The notes: a model not told the origin generated them from the letters alone. Counted from the stretch's first letter, positions 34,243 to 44,334 are shown. The stretch: 64,000 nt of DNA from Leucobacter triazinivorans (GCF_004208635.1 NZ_CP035806.1:682001-746000); one strand, 5' to 3'. Numbers and translations are program-made.

Positions 34243-35574
34243 CTACCCCTTGGGGCGGCTCGCGAACTCCTCGAAGATCGCGCGGGGCTGCTGCGTCGCT
34301 TCAATGTTGACGACGTCGCGGCCCAGGAAGAAGTGGCCGACCCAGCCGCCGAACACGCGCCACTTGCGCTCCCACGAGGGGATCGCGAGGCCGTGGTAGA
34401 AGCGGTGCGCGAGCCACGCGAAGTAGCCCTTCATGGCGAACTTGCCCGACTGGAACACGCCGGTGTTGACGCCGAGACCCGCGACAGCGCCCGCGTTCTT
34501 GTGGTTGTACTCGCGCACACCCTCGCCGCGCAGATCGGCGACGATGTTCTTCGCGAGCAGCTTGCCCTGGCGCACGGCGTGCTGCGCATTGGGCACGCAG
34601 AAGCCGCCGGGGCCGGGGGTCGGCGAGATATCGGGCACCTGCGAGGTGTCGCCGGCCGTCCAGGCCCCTTCGAGCGCCTCGCCCTCCTCCGTCGTGATCC
34701 GCAGCGTGGGGCTGCCGATGACGTGGCCGCGGGGGCCGATGGGCAGATCGGTGCCGCGCAGGAACGGGCGGGGCATGACGCCCGCCGTCCAGACGATGAG
34801 GTCCGACTCGTACTGCTCGCCGGTCGAGAGCTCGATCTTGCCGTCGACGGCCGAGGAGAGCTGCGTGTCGAGGTGGATCTCGACGCCGCGGCGGGTCTGA
34901 TCCTTGACCACCCAGTCCGCCGTCTCCTGGGAGACCTCGGGCATGATGCGCCCCATGGCCTCGACCAGGTGGAAGACGGTCTCGTCGAAGGCGATCTCGG
35001 GGTAGCGGCGCAGCAGCGACGTCGCGAAGGAGCGCAGCTCGGAGATGGTCTCGATGCCGGCGAAGCCGCCGCCCACCACGGTCACGGTGAGGAGCCGCGC
35101 CCGCTCGGCGGAGCCCTGGGGCAGCGAGGCGGCGCGCTCGAAGTTGCCGACGAGGCGGTCGCGCACTGCGACGGCCTCTTCGATGGTCTTCATGCCGATC
35201 GCGTTGTCGGCGATACCGGCGATCGGGAAGGTGCGCGAGACCGATCCCGTGGTGACCACGATGTGGTCGTAGGCGAAGTCGAAGGCCTCACCCACGTTCG
35301 GCGTGATCGTCGCGGTCTTCTGCGCGTGCGAGATGCCCGTCACCTTGCCCGCGATGTTCGCGGTGCGGCTCAGGTGCCGGCGACGCGCCACGACCGCGTG
35401 ACGCGGTTCGATCGACCCCGCGGCCACCTCCGGGAGGAACGGCAGATAGGCCATGTAGGGCAGCGGGTCGACGATCGTCACCTCGGCCTCACCCGCACGG
35501 AGCAGCTTCTCGAGCTTCCAGGCGGTGTAGAAGCCGGCATAGCCGCCGCCAACGATCAGAATCTTCTTCGCCAC
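34243..35574 (-). CDS. ndh: Type II NADH dehydrogenase (NDH-2)
   Basis: Single-subunit flavoenzyme that passes electrons from NADH to menaquinone without pumping protons. The 443-residue protein has the FAD motif ILIVGGGYAGFYTAWKLE at the N terminus, the NADH motif VVGGGFAGIETISELR mid-chain, and TAGDTSQVPD near FAD. A hydrophobic C-terminal segment (YFAWLAHRFYHG) is suited to membrane association. The GTG at 35574 follows AAGGAG. An upstream in-frame start at 35661 lacks support. Single-gene transcript. Confidence 0.9.
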   Translation of the reverse strand: MAKKILIVGGGYAGFYTAWKLEKLLRAGEAEVTIVDPLPYMAYLPFLPEVAAGSIEPRHAVVARRRHLSRTANIAGKVTGISHAQKTATITPNVGEAFDFAYDHIVVTTGSVSRTFPIAGIADNAIGMKTIEEAVAVRDRLVGNFERAASLPQGSAERARLLTVTVVGGGFAGIETISELRSFATSLLRRYPEIAFDETVFHLVEAMGRIMPEVSQETADWVVKDQTRRGVEIHLDTQLSSAVDGKIELSTGEQYESDLIVWTAGVMPRPFLRGTDLPIGPRGHVIGSPTLRITTEEGEALEGAWTAGDTSQVPDISPTPGPGGFCVPNAQHAVRQGKLLAKNIVADLRGEGVREYNHKNAGAVAGLGVNTGVFQSGKFAMKGYFAWLAHRFYHGLAIPSWERKWRVFGGWVGHFFLGRDVVNIEATQQPRAIFEEFASRPKG

Positions 35575-35764
35575 GAAGCGGTCTCCTTGATGCAATGAGC
35601 GTGATGTCAGCCCGACGCGCGGGCACAGAAAAAAGCGGGCGTCATGCACCCACGGCCTCAACTCTACCGGTATTCGGCGGCGAGTTCTGCCGCTTCAGCG
35701 GAAACCCCGCAAAAAACGCGCGATCCGATCGAGAAACCGACATGACGCCGCAGCTCCTGCGGCC

Positions 35765-36247
35765 CTAGGTGCTCCAGCCGCACCGTTCGAGCGCCAGATC
35801 GCCGATGGGGTTCACCCCGGGGCCGGCCGCGAGCGCGTGCCCGATGAGCGCGTGCAGGCACTTCACCCGGCTGGGCATGCCGCCGGCGCTGACACCGGCG
35901 AGCTCGGGCACCTCGCCCACGCTGTCGCGATCCGCGATGTACTCCTCGTGCGCACGGGCGTACTGCTCGCGCACGCTCTCGTCATCGGCCAGGAGGGCGT
36001 TGAACTCGGCCATCACCCCGGCGGCCTCGAGCCGCGAGGCAGCCGCTACCGCGTCCGGGTGGCAGAGGTAGTAGAACGTGGGGAACGGCGACCCGTCGGG
36101 CAGGCGCGGTGCGGTGGCCACCACGGCCGGGCTCCCGTCGGAGGCGCGGGCAGCGATGCCGACGACGCCGCGCGCCTCGCGACCCAGCTGCTCGCTCACC
36201 ACGGCGATATCGGCCGGGGTGGGCGGTTCGTACGGCGGACGTGTCAT
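35765..36247 (-). CDS. DUF501 domain protein
   Basis: A 160-residue protein of the actinobacterial DUF501 family. The pattern includes DIAVVSEQLGREARGVVGIA, FPTFYYLCHPDAVAAASRLE and a C-terminal PSRVKCLHALIGHALAAGPGVNPIGD with conserved Cys and His residues that might bind a metal. The ATG at 36247 follows AAGGAAG and removes an 11-residue upstream extension. It regularly accompanies eno and the FtsB-like gene in actinobacteria, as here. Function unknown. Confidence 0.88.
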   Translation of the reverse strand: MTRPPYEPPTPADIAVVSEQLGREARGVVGIAARASDGSPAVVATAPRLPDGSPFPTFYYLCHPDAVAAASRLEAAGVMAEFNALLADDESVREQYARAHEEYIADRDSVGEVPELAGVSAGGMPSRVKCLHALIGHALAAGPGVNPIGDLALERCGWST

Positions 36248-36329
36248 GCGGTGCTTCCTTCGGTTCTGATGTTCCGGCACGGCACGAGCGCTTCTCGCGC
36301 GCGTGCCGTGCCCGGGATACGGCGCCCGG

Positions 36330-36854
36330 CTACCCGCCGGGCTGCTGATCGGTGGATTCTGCGGGATCCTCGGGCGCGGCGTCGGGATCGGCGCCGCCGA
36401 GCTCCTCGGGCGTCGCGTCGGTCAGCCCCGCGCTCAGGAACGATGACGCGAGCCCCTGCGCCCAAGTGCTCTCGATGCGCGAGAGCTCGGCGCTGGTCTC
36501 CTCATCGGATTCGGCGGGCAGCACGACATCGTCGATCACGTTCAGCTGGGTCTCCCCCGGCATCACGTAGAAGAGGCGATCCCGCGCCTGGGAGCGCACG
36601 TAGACGGGATCCTTCCACTTCGCGCGCTCGGCGTCGATCTCATTCACCGCGTCCTGATGCTGCCGCACGCTCTCGCGGAGTTCCGCGATCTCACGGCGCT
36701 GCTGCACGTAGGTGGAGATGCTCGGGCTCACGATCAACGCGCCGGCGAGCACGAGCACCACGACCAGCGCGGTGAAGCCGCTGAAGCGCAGGCTCGAGGC
36801 CCACGCGCCCAGGTCTTCGGCCCAGCGCCGTACCGTGCCGTTCCTGTCCGTCAT
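36330..36854 (-). CDS. FtsB/DivIC-type septum formation protein
   Basis: A 174-residue bitopic membrane protein. About 28 cytoplasmic residues precede one transmembrane helix (GFTALVVVLVLAGALIV) and an extracellular coiled coil (VQQRREIAELRESVRQHQDA). DPVYVRSQARDRLFYVMPGE is the conserved DivIC core. An acidic, proline-rich tail ends the chain. It probably joins FtsL/FtsQ at the division site. Gene order eno, this gene, DUF501 is the usual actinobacterial arrangement. Confidence 0.9.
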   Translation of the reverse strand: MTDRNGTVRRWAEDLGAWASSLRFSGFTALVVVLVLAGALIVSPSISTYVQQRREIAELRESVRQHQDAVNEIDAERAKWKDPVYVRSQARDRLFYVMPGETQLNVIDDVVLPAESDEETSAELSRIESTWAQGLASSFLSAGLTDATPEELGGADPDAAPEDPAESTDQQPGG

Positions 36855-36861
36855 TCAGAGA

Positions 36862-36920
36862 TCCTCGATTCGACTCGCTGCGCTCGCTCAATCAGCGGGC
36901 GACGCGCTGCGCTCGGTCAC
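36862..36920. repeat. Dispersed palindromic repeat, family A
   Basis: TTCGACTCGCTGCGCTCGCT followed by CAATCAGCGGG lies between eno and the FtsB-like gene, a gap of 88 bases. The two genes may still be co-transcribed through it. Confidence 0.7.
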
Positions 36921-36942
36921 GGGGATGCCCGGCCGATCGGCG

Positions 36943-38355
<1,413 letters not shown>

Positions 38356-38790
38356 TCAGGCGTCGACGGGGGTGAACGCGTCGGGCCCGTCCTCGGCCGC
38401 AGCGGGGTCCATGTACAGGAACTCGAGCACGTTGCCGTCCGGATCCTCGAGGTCGCGGGAGTACATGAAGCCGAGATCCTGCGGGTCCTTCGGCTCGCTG
38501 CCGCCCGCGGCGAGCCCGGCGGCGAGGATCTCGTCCACGGCCTCCCGGGATTCGCGCGAGAGCGCGATCAGCACCTGCGCCGTGGTCTTCGCGTCGGCGA
38601 CGGTCTTGTCCGTGAAGGTGGCGAAGTACTCCCGGGTGAGCACCATGAAGAAGATCTGCTCATCCCAGACGACGCAGGCCGCGTTCTCGTCCGTGAAGAG
38701 CGGATTGATCTCGCATCCGAGTGCCGTGTAGAAGGCTTGGGACCGCTCGAGGTCGTCGGTGGCGATGTTGACGAAGATCTGCGTACTCAT
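38356..38790 (-). CDS. VOC-fold (glyoxalase-like) protein
   Basis: A 144-residue vicinal-oxygen-chelate protein of the short PhnB/lactoylglutathione-lyase-like type: FVNIATDDLERSQAFYTALGC at the N terminus, then FMYSRDLEDPDGNVLEFLYMD at the C-terminal strand. The ATG at 38790 follows GGGAGG. Members of this group are often annotated as glyoxalases, but the full set of metal ligands is not evident, so the reaction is unknown. It sits between hisS and eno. Confidence 0.85.
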   Translation of the reverse strand: MSTQIFVNIATDDLERSQAFYTALGCEINPLFTDENAACVVWDEQIFFMVLTREYFATFTDKTVADAKTTAQVLIALSRESREAVDEILAAGLAAGGSEPKDPQDLGFMYSRDLEDPDGNVLEFLYMDPAAAEDGPDAFTPVDA

Positions 38791-38893
38791 TCGATTCCTC
38801 CCGCTGCGACCGCCTCGGGTGTGCGGCACACTCGACAGGGTCGCACCATCGACCGCGCAGGTCAATGCGCTCCGGGGGATCTCGCGTCGCTGC

Positions 38894-40204
38894 TCAGCCG
38901 TCGAGCGCGCGCAACTCGAGCTCGCCGGGCTCGCGCACGCCGGCGCGCACGGTGGCGAAACTCGTGAACCCCTCTCCCGCCACTCGCGCGAGCAGCGTCT
39001 TCATGTTCTTCTGCCGCTTCTCGAGCCGCACGCGGTGCCCCTGCGCCACGAGCTCGCGCTTGAGGGCGAACAGCTCGTCGAAGGCGACGTCGGCGTCGTG
39101 CACCAGCACGACCGCTTCGGGTCCCGTCCGCTCGGGCAGGTCGATGAGGTCCACCACGCGTTCGAACCCGATGGAGAAGCCGACCGCGGGCACGTCTTGC
39201 CCGAGGAAGCGCCCCACCATGCCGTCGTAGCGGCCGCCGCCGCCCACCGAGCTGCCCGATCCCGGGTGCGCCACCTCGAAGATCGTGCCGGTGTAGTAGC
39301 CCATTCCGCGCACGAGCGTGGGGTCGAAGCGCACCGAGACGCCCTCGGGCAGGGCGCCGTTCAGGGCGTCGCCGAGGGTCGCCAGGCTCTCGATGCCGGT
39401 CGCCGCGCCCGGGTTCTCGGCCGCGCCGGGCAGCGACGCCTCGATCGCGGCGCGCTCGAGCGGGATCCCGCCCCCCTCGAGCGCCGGTTCGACGGCCGCG
39501 AGCACCTCGCCGAGCCGCTCGGCGGAGGCCGCGTCGATCTCGCGCAGCTCGTCGACCACGCCGGCCGCACCGATCTTGTCGAGCTTGTCGACGGTGATGA
39601 GCGCGCGATCGTGGGTGTCCGCGGGGAAGCCGCAGTGCTCGAGGAGCCCGAAGAGGATGCGCCGGTCGTTCACGCGGATCACGCAGCCCTGCAGCCCCAG
39701 CTCGGCGAGCGCCTGCGAGGTCGCGGTGATGAGCTCGATCTCGGCCAGCAGCCCCGGCTCGCCGATGATGTCGATGTCGGCCTGCACGAACTGGCGGTAG
39801 CGCCCCTTCTGCGGGCGCTCGGCGCGCCACACCGGCGCGATCTGGATCGCGCGGAAGACCGGCGGCAGCTCGGCGCGGTGGCTCGCGTAGAAGCGGGTCA
39901 GCGGCACGGTGAGGTCGAAGCGCAGGCCGAGATCGGCGAGCTGCTCGGCGTTGCCGGCCTCGGTGGCCGCCTGCAGCTGCTCCGGGCGGATGCCGCGCTT
40001 CAGGATCGAGAAGCTGAGCTTCTCGTTGTCGCCCCCCAGCCCGGCGTGCAGACGCGCGTAGTCCTCGACCACCGGGGTCTCGATCTCGTCGAAGCCGTGG
40101 GCGCGGTAGACGCGCTTGATGATGCCGAGCGCGTGCTCGCGGCGGGCCTTGTCTGCGGGGAGGAAGTCGCGCATGCCGCGCGGCGGGTTCACGGGGTTGG
40201 CCAT
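38894..40204 (-). CDS. hisS: Histidyl-tRNA synthetase
   Basis: Class II aminoacyl-tRNA synthetase charging tRNA-His. Motif 1 begins PPRGMRDFLPADKARRE. Motif 2 is in RAERPQKGRYRQFVQADIDIIG, the His-specific loop reads LVRGMGYYTGTIFEV, and motif 3 is GGGRYDGMVGRFLG followed by GFSIGFERV. An anticodon-binding domain ends the 436-residue chain. Two starts are close together: ATG at 40204 (used here) and a GTG at 40210, for which GGAAG spacing is also acceptable. Confidence 0.95.
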   Translation of the reverse strand: MANPVNPPRGMRDFLPADKARREHALGIIKRVYRAHGFDEIETPVVEDYARLHAGLGGDNEKLSFSILKRGIRPEQLQAATEAGNAEQLADLGLRFDLTVPLTRFYASHRAELPPVFRAIQIAPVWRAERPQKGRYRQFVQADIDIIGEPGLLAEIELITATSQALAELGLQGCVIRVNDRRILFGLLEHCGFPADTHDRALITVDKLDKIGAAGVVDELREIDAASAERLGEVLAAVEPALEGGGIPLERAAIEASLPGAAENPGAATGIESLATLGDALNGALPEGVSVRFDPTLVRGMGYYTGTIFEVAHPGSGSSVGGGGRYDGMVGRFLGQDVPAVGFSIGFERVVDLIDLPERTGPEAVVLVHDADVAFDELFALKRELVAQGHRVRLEKRQKNMKTLLARVAGEGFTSFATVRAGVREPGELELRALDG

Positions 40205-40286
40205 GGTCACCTATTCTTCCATGCCCGCGGTGCATGCCTGTTCCTCGGCCATGCCCGCGGCGCACTCCCGTTCCGCAGCCAAACCA

Positions 40287-40337
40287 GGAGTCGCGTTGTG
40301 CCGCTCTCCCCGAAGCGATGCGGCCATTTGCGACTCC
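40287..40337. repeat. Imperfect hairpin 1 upstream of hisS
   Basis: GGAGTCGC (40287-40294) pairs with GCGACTCC (40330-40337), and GCCGC (40300-40304) with GCGGC (40320-40324), with an internal bulge. It resembles hairpin 2 located 120 bases further on. Part of a 368-base gap between hisS and the next gene that shows no coding sequence. Confidence 0.6.
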
Positions 40338-40406
40338 CACCTCGTGGAGATGCCGCTATCCCCCGCGGCCGTGCGGCCAGGTACAGCTCTCGGCTCATGC
40401 GCGAAC

Positions 40407-40461
40407 GCGGAGTCTCAGATGGCTGCTTCAGCTGAAATCAAGCAGCCATCTGGGACTCCGC
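40407..40461. repeat. 22-bp near-perfect hairpin 2
   Basis: Bases 40407-40428 and 40440-40461 pair over 22 positions with a single T-G wobble and an 11-base loop (CAGCTGAAATC). Both hairpins share the layout GGAGTC ... GC(T/C)GC / GC(A/G)GC ... GACTCC. It lies in the divergent region between hisS and the membrane-protein gene. Confidence 0.85.
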
Positions 40462-40496
40462 TTCGAGGCGGTACCGCTGCAACCATCAAGAGACTT

Positions 40497-40526
40497 CAAC
40501 TTGTATCACTCATGGAATACAAGTTG
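40497..40526. promoter_or_regulatory. Probable GntR operator
   Basis: CAACTTGTAT (40497-40506) and ATACAAGTTG (40517-40526) are perfect 10-base arms with a 10-base spacer. They lie just upstream of a possible -10 (TAGGTT, 40530-40535) and about 45 bases before the membrane-protein start. The operon encodes a GntR/YtrA-type repressor, so autoregulation through this site is likely. Confidence 0.65.
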
Positions 40527-40572
40527 TGCTAGGTTTGCGACACAAGATAGATCTCTCATCGGAAAGGCGCTC

Positions 40573-41670
40573 ATGGACGTCACGTATTGGTACCGCATCG
40601 TGCTCGGGTTCATCCCGACGCCGGTGATCGAGGCTCCGATCCTCATCGGCCTCGCGCTCTTCGCGCTCACCTGGCTGAGCCGCGGCCCGTGGGTCACCCT
40701 GCCGGGAGACGCCCATCGCCGCTTGCTACTGACGCGGATCGGGATCTGGGGCTCGCTCTCCATCGTCGCCGTCGCCACGACGGTCGGCCTTGTCGCCGCG
40801 TTCGCGGGATACGATCCGACCGGCGTCGCCGGGTGGTGGCGCCGCCCCGCTCCCGTCATCGCCGCCGCCCTGGCGATCGGGGTCGCCGCCCTGCTCCTCG
40901 CACGCGAACCGCTTCCCGCCCCCGGCGAACGAGCGATCACGCCTCGTCGCCACTGGTGGAGCTTCGCACCGAAGGGACAGCTCTGGCTCGCGATCGGTTC
41001 GGCGGTACTGCTCACCCTCACCTCCGTCTGGCAGGGCTTCACCACCACTCTGCTGCCGACCGGGGCGCAGATGATCGGCCGCCCGACCTCAGACGGCGGG
41101 ACACTGATCACCTCGGTCGCCCCCGAGGATCGGATCCTGCCCGACGGCCCCTTCGTCGATAATCCCTCAGGCGGTGGGTGGCTGAACAACGGCGTAACCC
41201 TGGCCGTGCTCGCCATTCTCTTCGCGATCCTCATCACCGCGCTCGCCCAAGACGCCAACAGGCCGATCCCCGCGCGCAGCAGCGCACCCGGCATCCGCGA
41301 GTCACGCGAGGCGACCGCCAAGATACTCGTCGCGCTCGCACTCGGCGGCACGATCATCACACTCGGCATGCTGTGGATGTTCGTGGGCTACCTCGGCGGC
41401 TGGCAGGTCACAGTCGAGGCCTCGAACGACTCAGCTCCGGGACTGCCGCAGGACGAACTCGGACTCATCTCTCTCACCCCAGATTTCGCGGGCTTCGCAG
41501 GGATTTTCCGCTTCGGAGGCTGGTTCCTGCAGGGTATCGGCGTCGCACTGCTGCTGCGGCTCGCGGTCGACATCTGGCGCACGAACCGTCGGAGAGACGC
41601 GCAGGACTCTGAACGCGCTCACGAGGATCCCACGACTTCCTCCCCCACCGCGGCCGAGGCAGCGCGATGA
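40573..41670 (+). CDS. Multi-pass membrane protein, unknown family
   Basis: A 365-residue protein with about seven predicted transmembrane helices, for example LIGLALFALTWL, SIVAVATTVGLVAAFAGY, VIAAALAIGVAALLLA, TLAVLAILFAILITALA and IGVALLLRLAVDIW. A soluble loop of about 60 residues lies in the middle, and the tail is acidic and polar. ATG at 40573 follows GGAAAGG. I recognise no family. Its stop overlaps the GntR start (ATGA), so the regulator controls it. YtrA-type regulators usually accompany membrane or ABC-transport proteins. Confidence 0.8.
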   Translation: MDVTYWYRIVLGFIPTPVIEAPILIGLALFALTWLSRGPWVTLPGDAHRRLLLTRIGIWGSLSIVAVATTVGLVAAFAGYDPTGVAGWWRRPAPVIAAALAIGVAALLLAREPLPAPGERAITPRRHWWSFAPKGQLWLAIGSAVLLTLTSVWQGFTTTLLPTGAQMIGRPTSDGGTLITSVAPEDRILPDGPFVDNPSGGGWLNNGVTLAVLAILFAILITALAQDANRPIPARSSAPGIRESREATAKILVALALGGTIITLGMLWMFVGYLGGWQVTVEASNDSAPGLPQDELGLISLTPDFAGFAGIFRFGGWFLQGIGVALLLRLAVDIWRTNRRRDAQDSERAHEDPTTSSPTAAEAAR

Positions 41671-42032
41671 CACCCGTGAACCCGGACTCCCCGGCCCCGC
41701 GCACGGCCGACGACATCGCCGAACTGTTCCGCGGCGCGATCCGGTCCGGTCAGCTGGGCGACGGCGAGCGCCTGCCCACCGTTCGCCAGACCGCGCGGGA
41801 CTTCGGGATCGCGCAGGGCACCGCGGCGAAGGCCTACCGGGCGCTCGAGCAGGAGGGGCTCGTCGCCACCCGCACCGCCGCCGGCACCCGCGTGGCTCCC
41901 GGCGCCTCGCGCGCTGCGGGCGTCGTGGTCGAGCGCGCCCGTGCGCTCGCCGAGGCGGCCCAGGCCGAGGGCACCGGCTTCGACGACGCGGTCGCGGTGC
42001 TCCGCGCGGTGTGGTCCGCCCCGGCGGAGTGA
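41667..42032 (+). CDS. GntR-family regulator, YtrA subgroup
   Basis: A 121-residue protein: an N-terminal winged helix (DDIAELFRGAIRSGQLGDG, RLPTVRQTARDFGIAQGTAAKAYRALE) followed by only about 40 residues, the short C-terminal form that defines YtrA-type GntR proteins. It lacks an effector domain of the FadR or HutC kind. It is the second gene of a two-gene operon and most likely represses it through the palindrome at 40497-40526. No ABC ATPase is present in this copy. Confidence 0.87.
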   Translation: MTPVNPDSPAPRTADDIAELFRGAIRSGQLGDGERLPTVRQTARDFGIAQGTAAKAYRALEQEGLVATRTAAGTRVAPGASRAAGVVVERARALAEAAQAEGTGFDDAVAVLRAVWSAPAE

Positions 42033-42080
42033 TCCCGGGCCGCACCCAGCCCGCGCCCCGCAGACCCGGCCGCGTACTCG

Positions 42081-42161
42081 GCGAAACCGAGCCCTTTCTC
42101 TGAAACCGACATCTCCAGCGCCGACAATTCGCGCGGTTTGGAACATCGGGCTCGGTTTCGC
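42081..42161. repeat. 14-bp perfect inverted repeat enclosing 53 bases
   Basis: GCGAAACCGAGCCC (42081-42094) and GGGCTCGGTTTCGC (42148-42161) are exact complements. The loop contains further short complementary stretches (GAAACCG against CGGTTTG). The region lies between the convergent GntR and actP genes and could be a terminator or a structured RNA. Confidence 0.75.
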
Positions 42162-42195
42162 GACGGAGCACGAGGATCCGAGGCAGGACCGCACC

Positions 42196-42229
42196 GCGGC
42201 GCGGCACCGGTCCGCCAGCACCGCGCCGC
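42196..42229 (-). terminator. Hairpin terminator downstream of actP
   Basis: GCGGCGCGG (42196-42204) pairs with CCGCGCCGC (42221-42229). The stem begins five bases past the actP stop. No clear T-run follows. Confidence 0.6.
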
Positions 42230-42233
42230 GCCG

Positions 42234-43853
42234 CTAGTGCTTCACCGGCGGCTCCGCACCGTACCCGGTGAGCGCCCGCACCTCCATCTCGGCTGCGAGC
42301 TTCGGCGACTCCCGCCCGGGATCGGTGACCGATCCCAGCCAGCCGAGGAAGAAGCCCAACGGGATCGAGATGATGCCCGGGTTCTTGAGCGGGAAGATCG
42401 CGAAGTCGACGCCGGCCCCGAGCATGGCCGTCTCGTTGCCCGAGACGACGGGCGAGAACGCGATGAGCAGCACGGCCGAGAGCAGTCCGCCGATCATCGA
42501 CCACACCGCTCCGCGCGTCGTGAACCTCGACCAGAACAGCGAGTACAGGATCGTCGGCAGATTCGCCGACGCGGCCACAGCGAACGCGAGCGCCACCAGG
42601 AACGCGATGTTCTGCCCCTGCACCCCGATGCCGCCGAGGATCGCGAGCCCGCCGATCACCAGCGTCGTGATCTTCGCCACCTTCACCTCCTGCTTCGGCG
42701 AGGCCTGCCCCTTCTTCAGCACGCTGTTGTAGACGTCGTGCGCGAACGAGGCCGAAGCGGTGATGGTGAGGCCCGCGACGACGGCGAGGATCGTCGCGAA
42801 CGCCACCGCCGAGATGAAGCCGAGCAGCAGCGGCCCGCCGAGGTGCAGCGCGAGCAGCGGCGCAGCCGAGTTCTGGCCCCCGGGAGCCGACGCGATCGTC
42901 TCGGGCCCGACGAGCGCGGCGGCGCCGTATCCCAGCACGAGGGTGAAGAGGTAGAAGATGCCGATCAGCCAGATCGCCCACACGACCGAGCGGCGGGCCT
43001 CGCGCGCGGTCGGCACGGTGTAGAAGCGCATGAGCACGTGCGGCAGTCCCGCGGTGCCGAGCACGAGCGCGAGGGCGAGCGACACGAAGTCGATCGGGTT
43101 CGCGCCGTACTGCAGGCCGGGGGCGAGGATCGCCGCGCCGTTCGCGTTCTCCGGGTTCTCCACAGCGGCCTCGAGCACCGCGCCGAAGCTGAAGCCCTTC
43201 AGCGCGAGCACCCACACCGTCATCGCGCCGGCGCCCGCGATGAGCAGCACCGCCTTGATGATCTGCACCCAGGTGGTGCCCTTCATCCCGCCGATGAGCA
43301 CGTAGAGGATCATCACGACGCCGACCACCGCGATCACGAGCGACTGTCCGAGCGTGTCGTCGATCCCGAGCAGCAGCGAGACGAGCCCGCCCGCGCCTGC
43401 CATCTGCGCGAGCAGGTAGAAGAAGGACACCGCGAGCGTGGTGAGCGCCGCCGCCATGCGCACCGGCCGCTGCCGCAGGCGGAACGAGAGCACGTCGGCC
43501 ATGGTGAACTTCGCGGTGTTGCGCATCAGCTCGGCGACGAGCAGCAGCGCCACGAGCCACGCGACGAGAAAGCCGATGGAGTACATGAACCCGTCGTAGC
43601 CGTTGATGGCGATCGCACCGCAGATGCCGAGGAAGGATGCGGCCGAGAGGTAGTCGCCCGCGATCGCGAGCCCGTTCTGCCGGCCCGAGAACGAGCGACC
43701 GCCGGCGTAGAAGTCGGCAGCGCTCTTGTTGCTGCGACTGGCCCGGATCACGATCACCATGGTGACCGCGACGAAGGAGAGGAAGATCGCGATGTTGAGC
43801 ACCGGGTTCTGCTGCCCGGTGGATTGCTCGAGGTGCAGGATCGTCGCGTTCAT
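42234..43853 (-). CDS. actP: Cation/acetate symporter ActP-like (SSS family)
   Basis: A 539-residue sodium:solute symporter with about 13 helices. YAGGRSFSGRQNGLAIAGDY and SAASFLGICGAIAINGYDG match the acetate/pyruvate branch of the family. GLPHVLMRFYTVPTAREARR is also characteristic. It overlaps the DUF485 gene by four bases in an acs-DUF485-actP operon like acs-yjcH-actP of E. coli, so acetate (perhaps also propionate or pyruvate) is the likely substrate. Confidence 0.92.
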   Translation of the reverse strand: MNATILHLEQSTGQQNPVLNIAIFLSFVAVTMVIVIRASRSNKSAADFYAGGRSFSGRQNGLAIAGDYLSAASFLGICGAIAINGYDGFMYSIGFLVAWLVALLLVAELMRNTAKFTMADVLSFRLRQRPVRMAAALTTLAVSFFYLLAQMAGAGGLVSLLLGIDDTLGQSLVIAVVGVVMILYVLIGGMKGTTWVQIIKAVLLIAGAGAMTVWVLALKGFSFGAVLEAAVENPENANGAAILAPGLQYGANPIDFVSLALALVLGTAGLPHVLMRFYTVPTAREARRSVVWAIWLIGIFYLFTLVLGYGAAALVGPETIASAPGGQNSAAPLLALHLGGPLLLGFISAVAFATILAVVAGLTITASASFAHDVYNSVLKKGQASPKQEVKVAKITTLVIGGLAILGGIGVQGQNIAFLVALAFAVAASANLPTILYSLFWSRFTTRGAVWSMIGGLLSAVLLIAFSPVVSGNETAMLGAGVDFAIFPLKNPGIISIPLGFFLGWLGSVTDPGRESPKLAAEMEVRALTGYGAEPPVKH

Positions 43854-44245
43854 CGGGGGCCCTCCTCGGTCTCTGCGGAGCCGCCCGGGACGGTTCCCGG
43901 CGACCCGTCGGCGATGCGCTCGAGCTCGGCTCGCAGCTCAGTGGTCGCCGGATCCAGCTTCCGATTCGCGAACGAGACGTACCACATGGTGATCCCGAAG
44001 GTCGTGACGAACTGGGCGAGGCCGAACCAGAGACCGATGTTCAAACCGAGGAACGGTCGCGCCATGAGATCGTGCGCATATGCGGCGAGCAGCACGTAGA
44101 GCAGAAACCAGACCATGAACGCCGCTGCGAGCGGGAAGACGAAGCGCCGGAAGCGGTGCTTGTACTCCTGGAACTCGGGGCGCACCTGGAACGCCTCGTA
44201 GTCGATGGGTGCACCCTCTTCGAGCGCACGGGAATCGGTGGACAT
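43850..44245 (-). CDS. DUF485 (YjcH-like) membrane protein
   Basis: A 131-residue protein with two central transmembrane helices (FRRFVFPLAAAFMVWFLLYVLL and GLAQFVTTFGITMWYVSFAN) and charged ends. This is the DUF485 type that almost always precedes an ActP-type symporter and is thought to assist it. ATG at 44245 follows AAGGAGG. The frame is open far upstream but there it shadows the synthetase gene. Between acs and this gene is an 89-base gap with a weak family A repeat. Confidence 0.9.
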   Translation of the reverse strand: MSTDSRALEEGAPIDYEAFQVRPEFQEYKHRFRRFVFPLAAAFMVWFLLYVLLAAYAHDLMARPFLGLNIGLWFGLAQFVTTFGITMWYVSFANRKLDPATTELRAELERIADGSPGTVPGGSAETEEGPR

Positions 44246-44334
44246 GGGGCCTCCTTGCCTCATGGGGAATTTCGGGGAATGAGATTTCGGCTCGGCTCCG
44301 CCTCGCTCGATCAGCGCTGCCGGCCGGGCGCGCG

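Noticed and set aside
41431..43560. Long minus-strand frame covering the GntR region and part of actP
   Set aside because: It is a GC-rich shadow. The GntR winged helix and the SSS transporter in other frames are clear.
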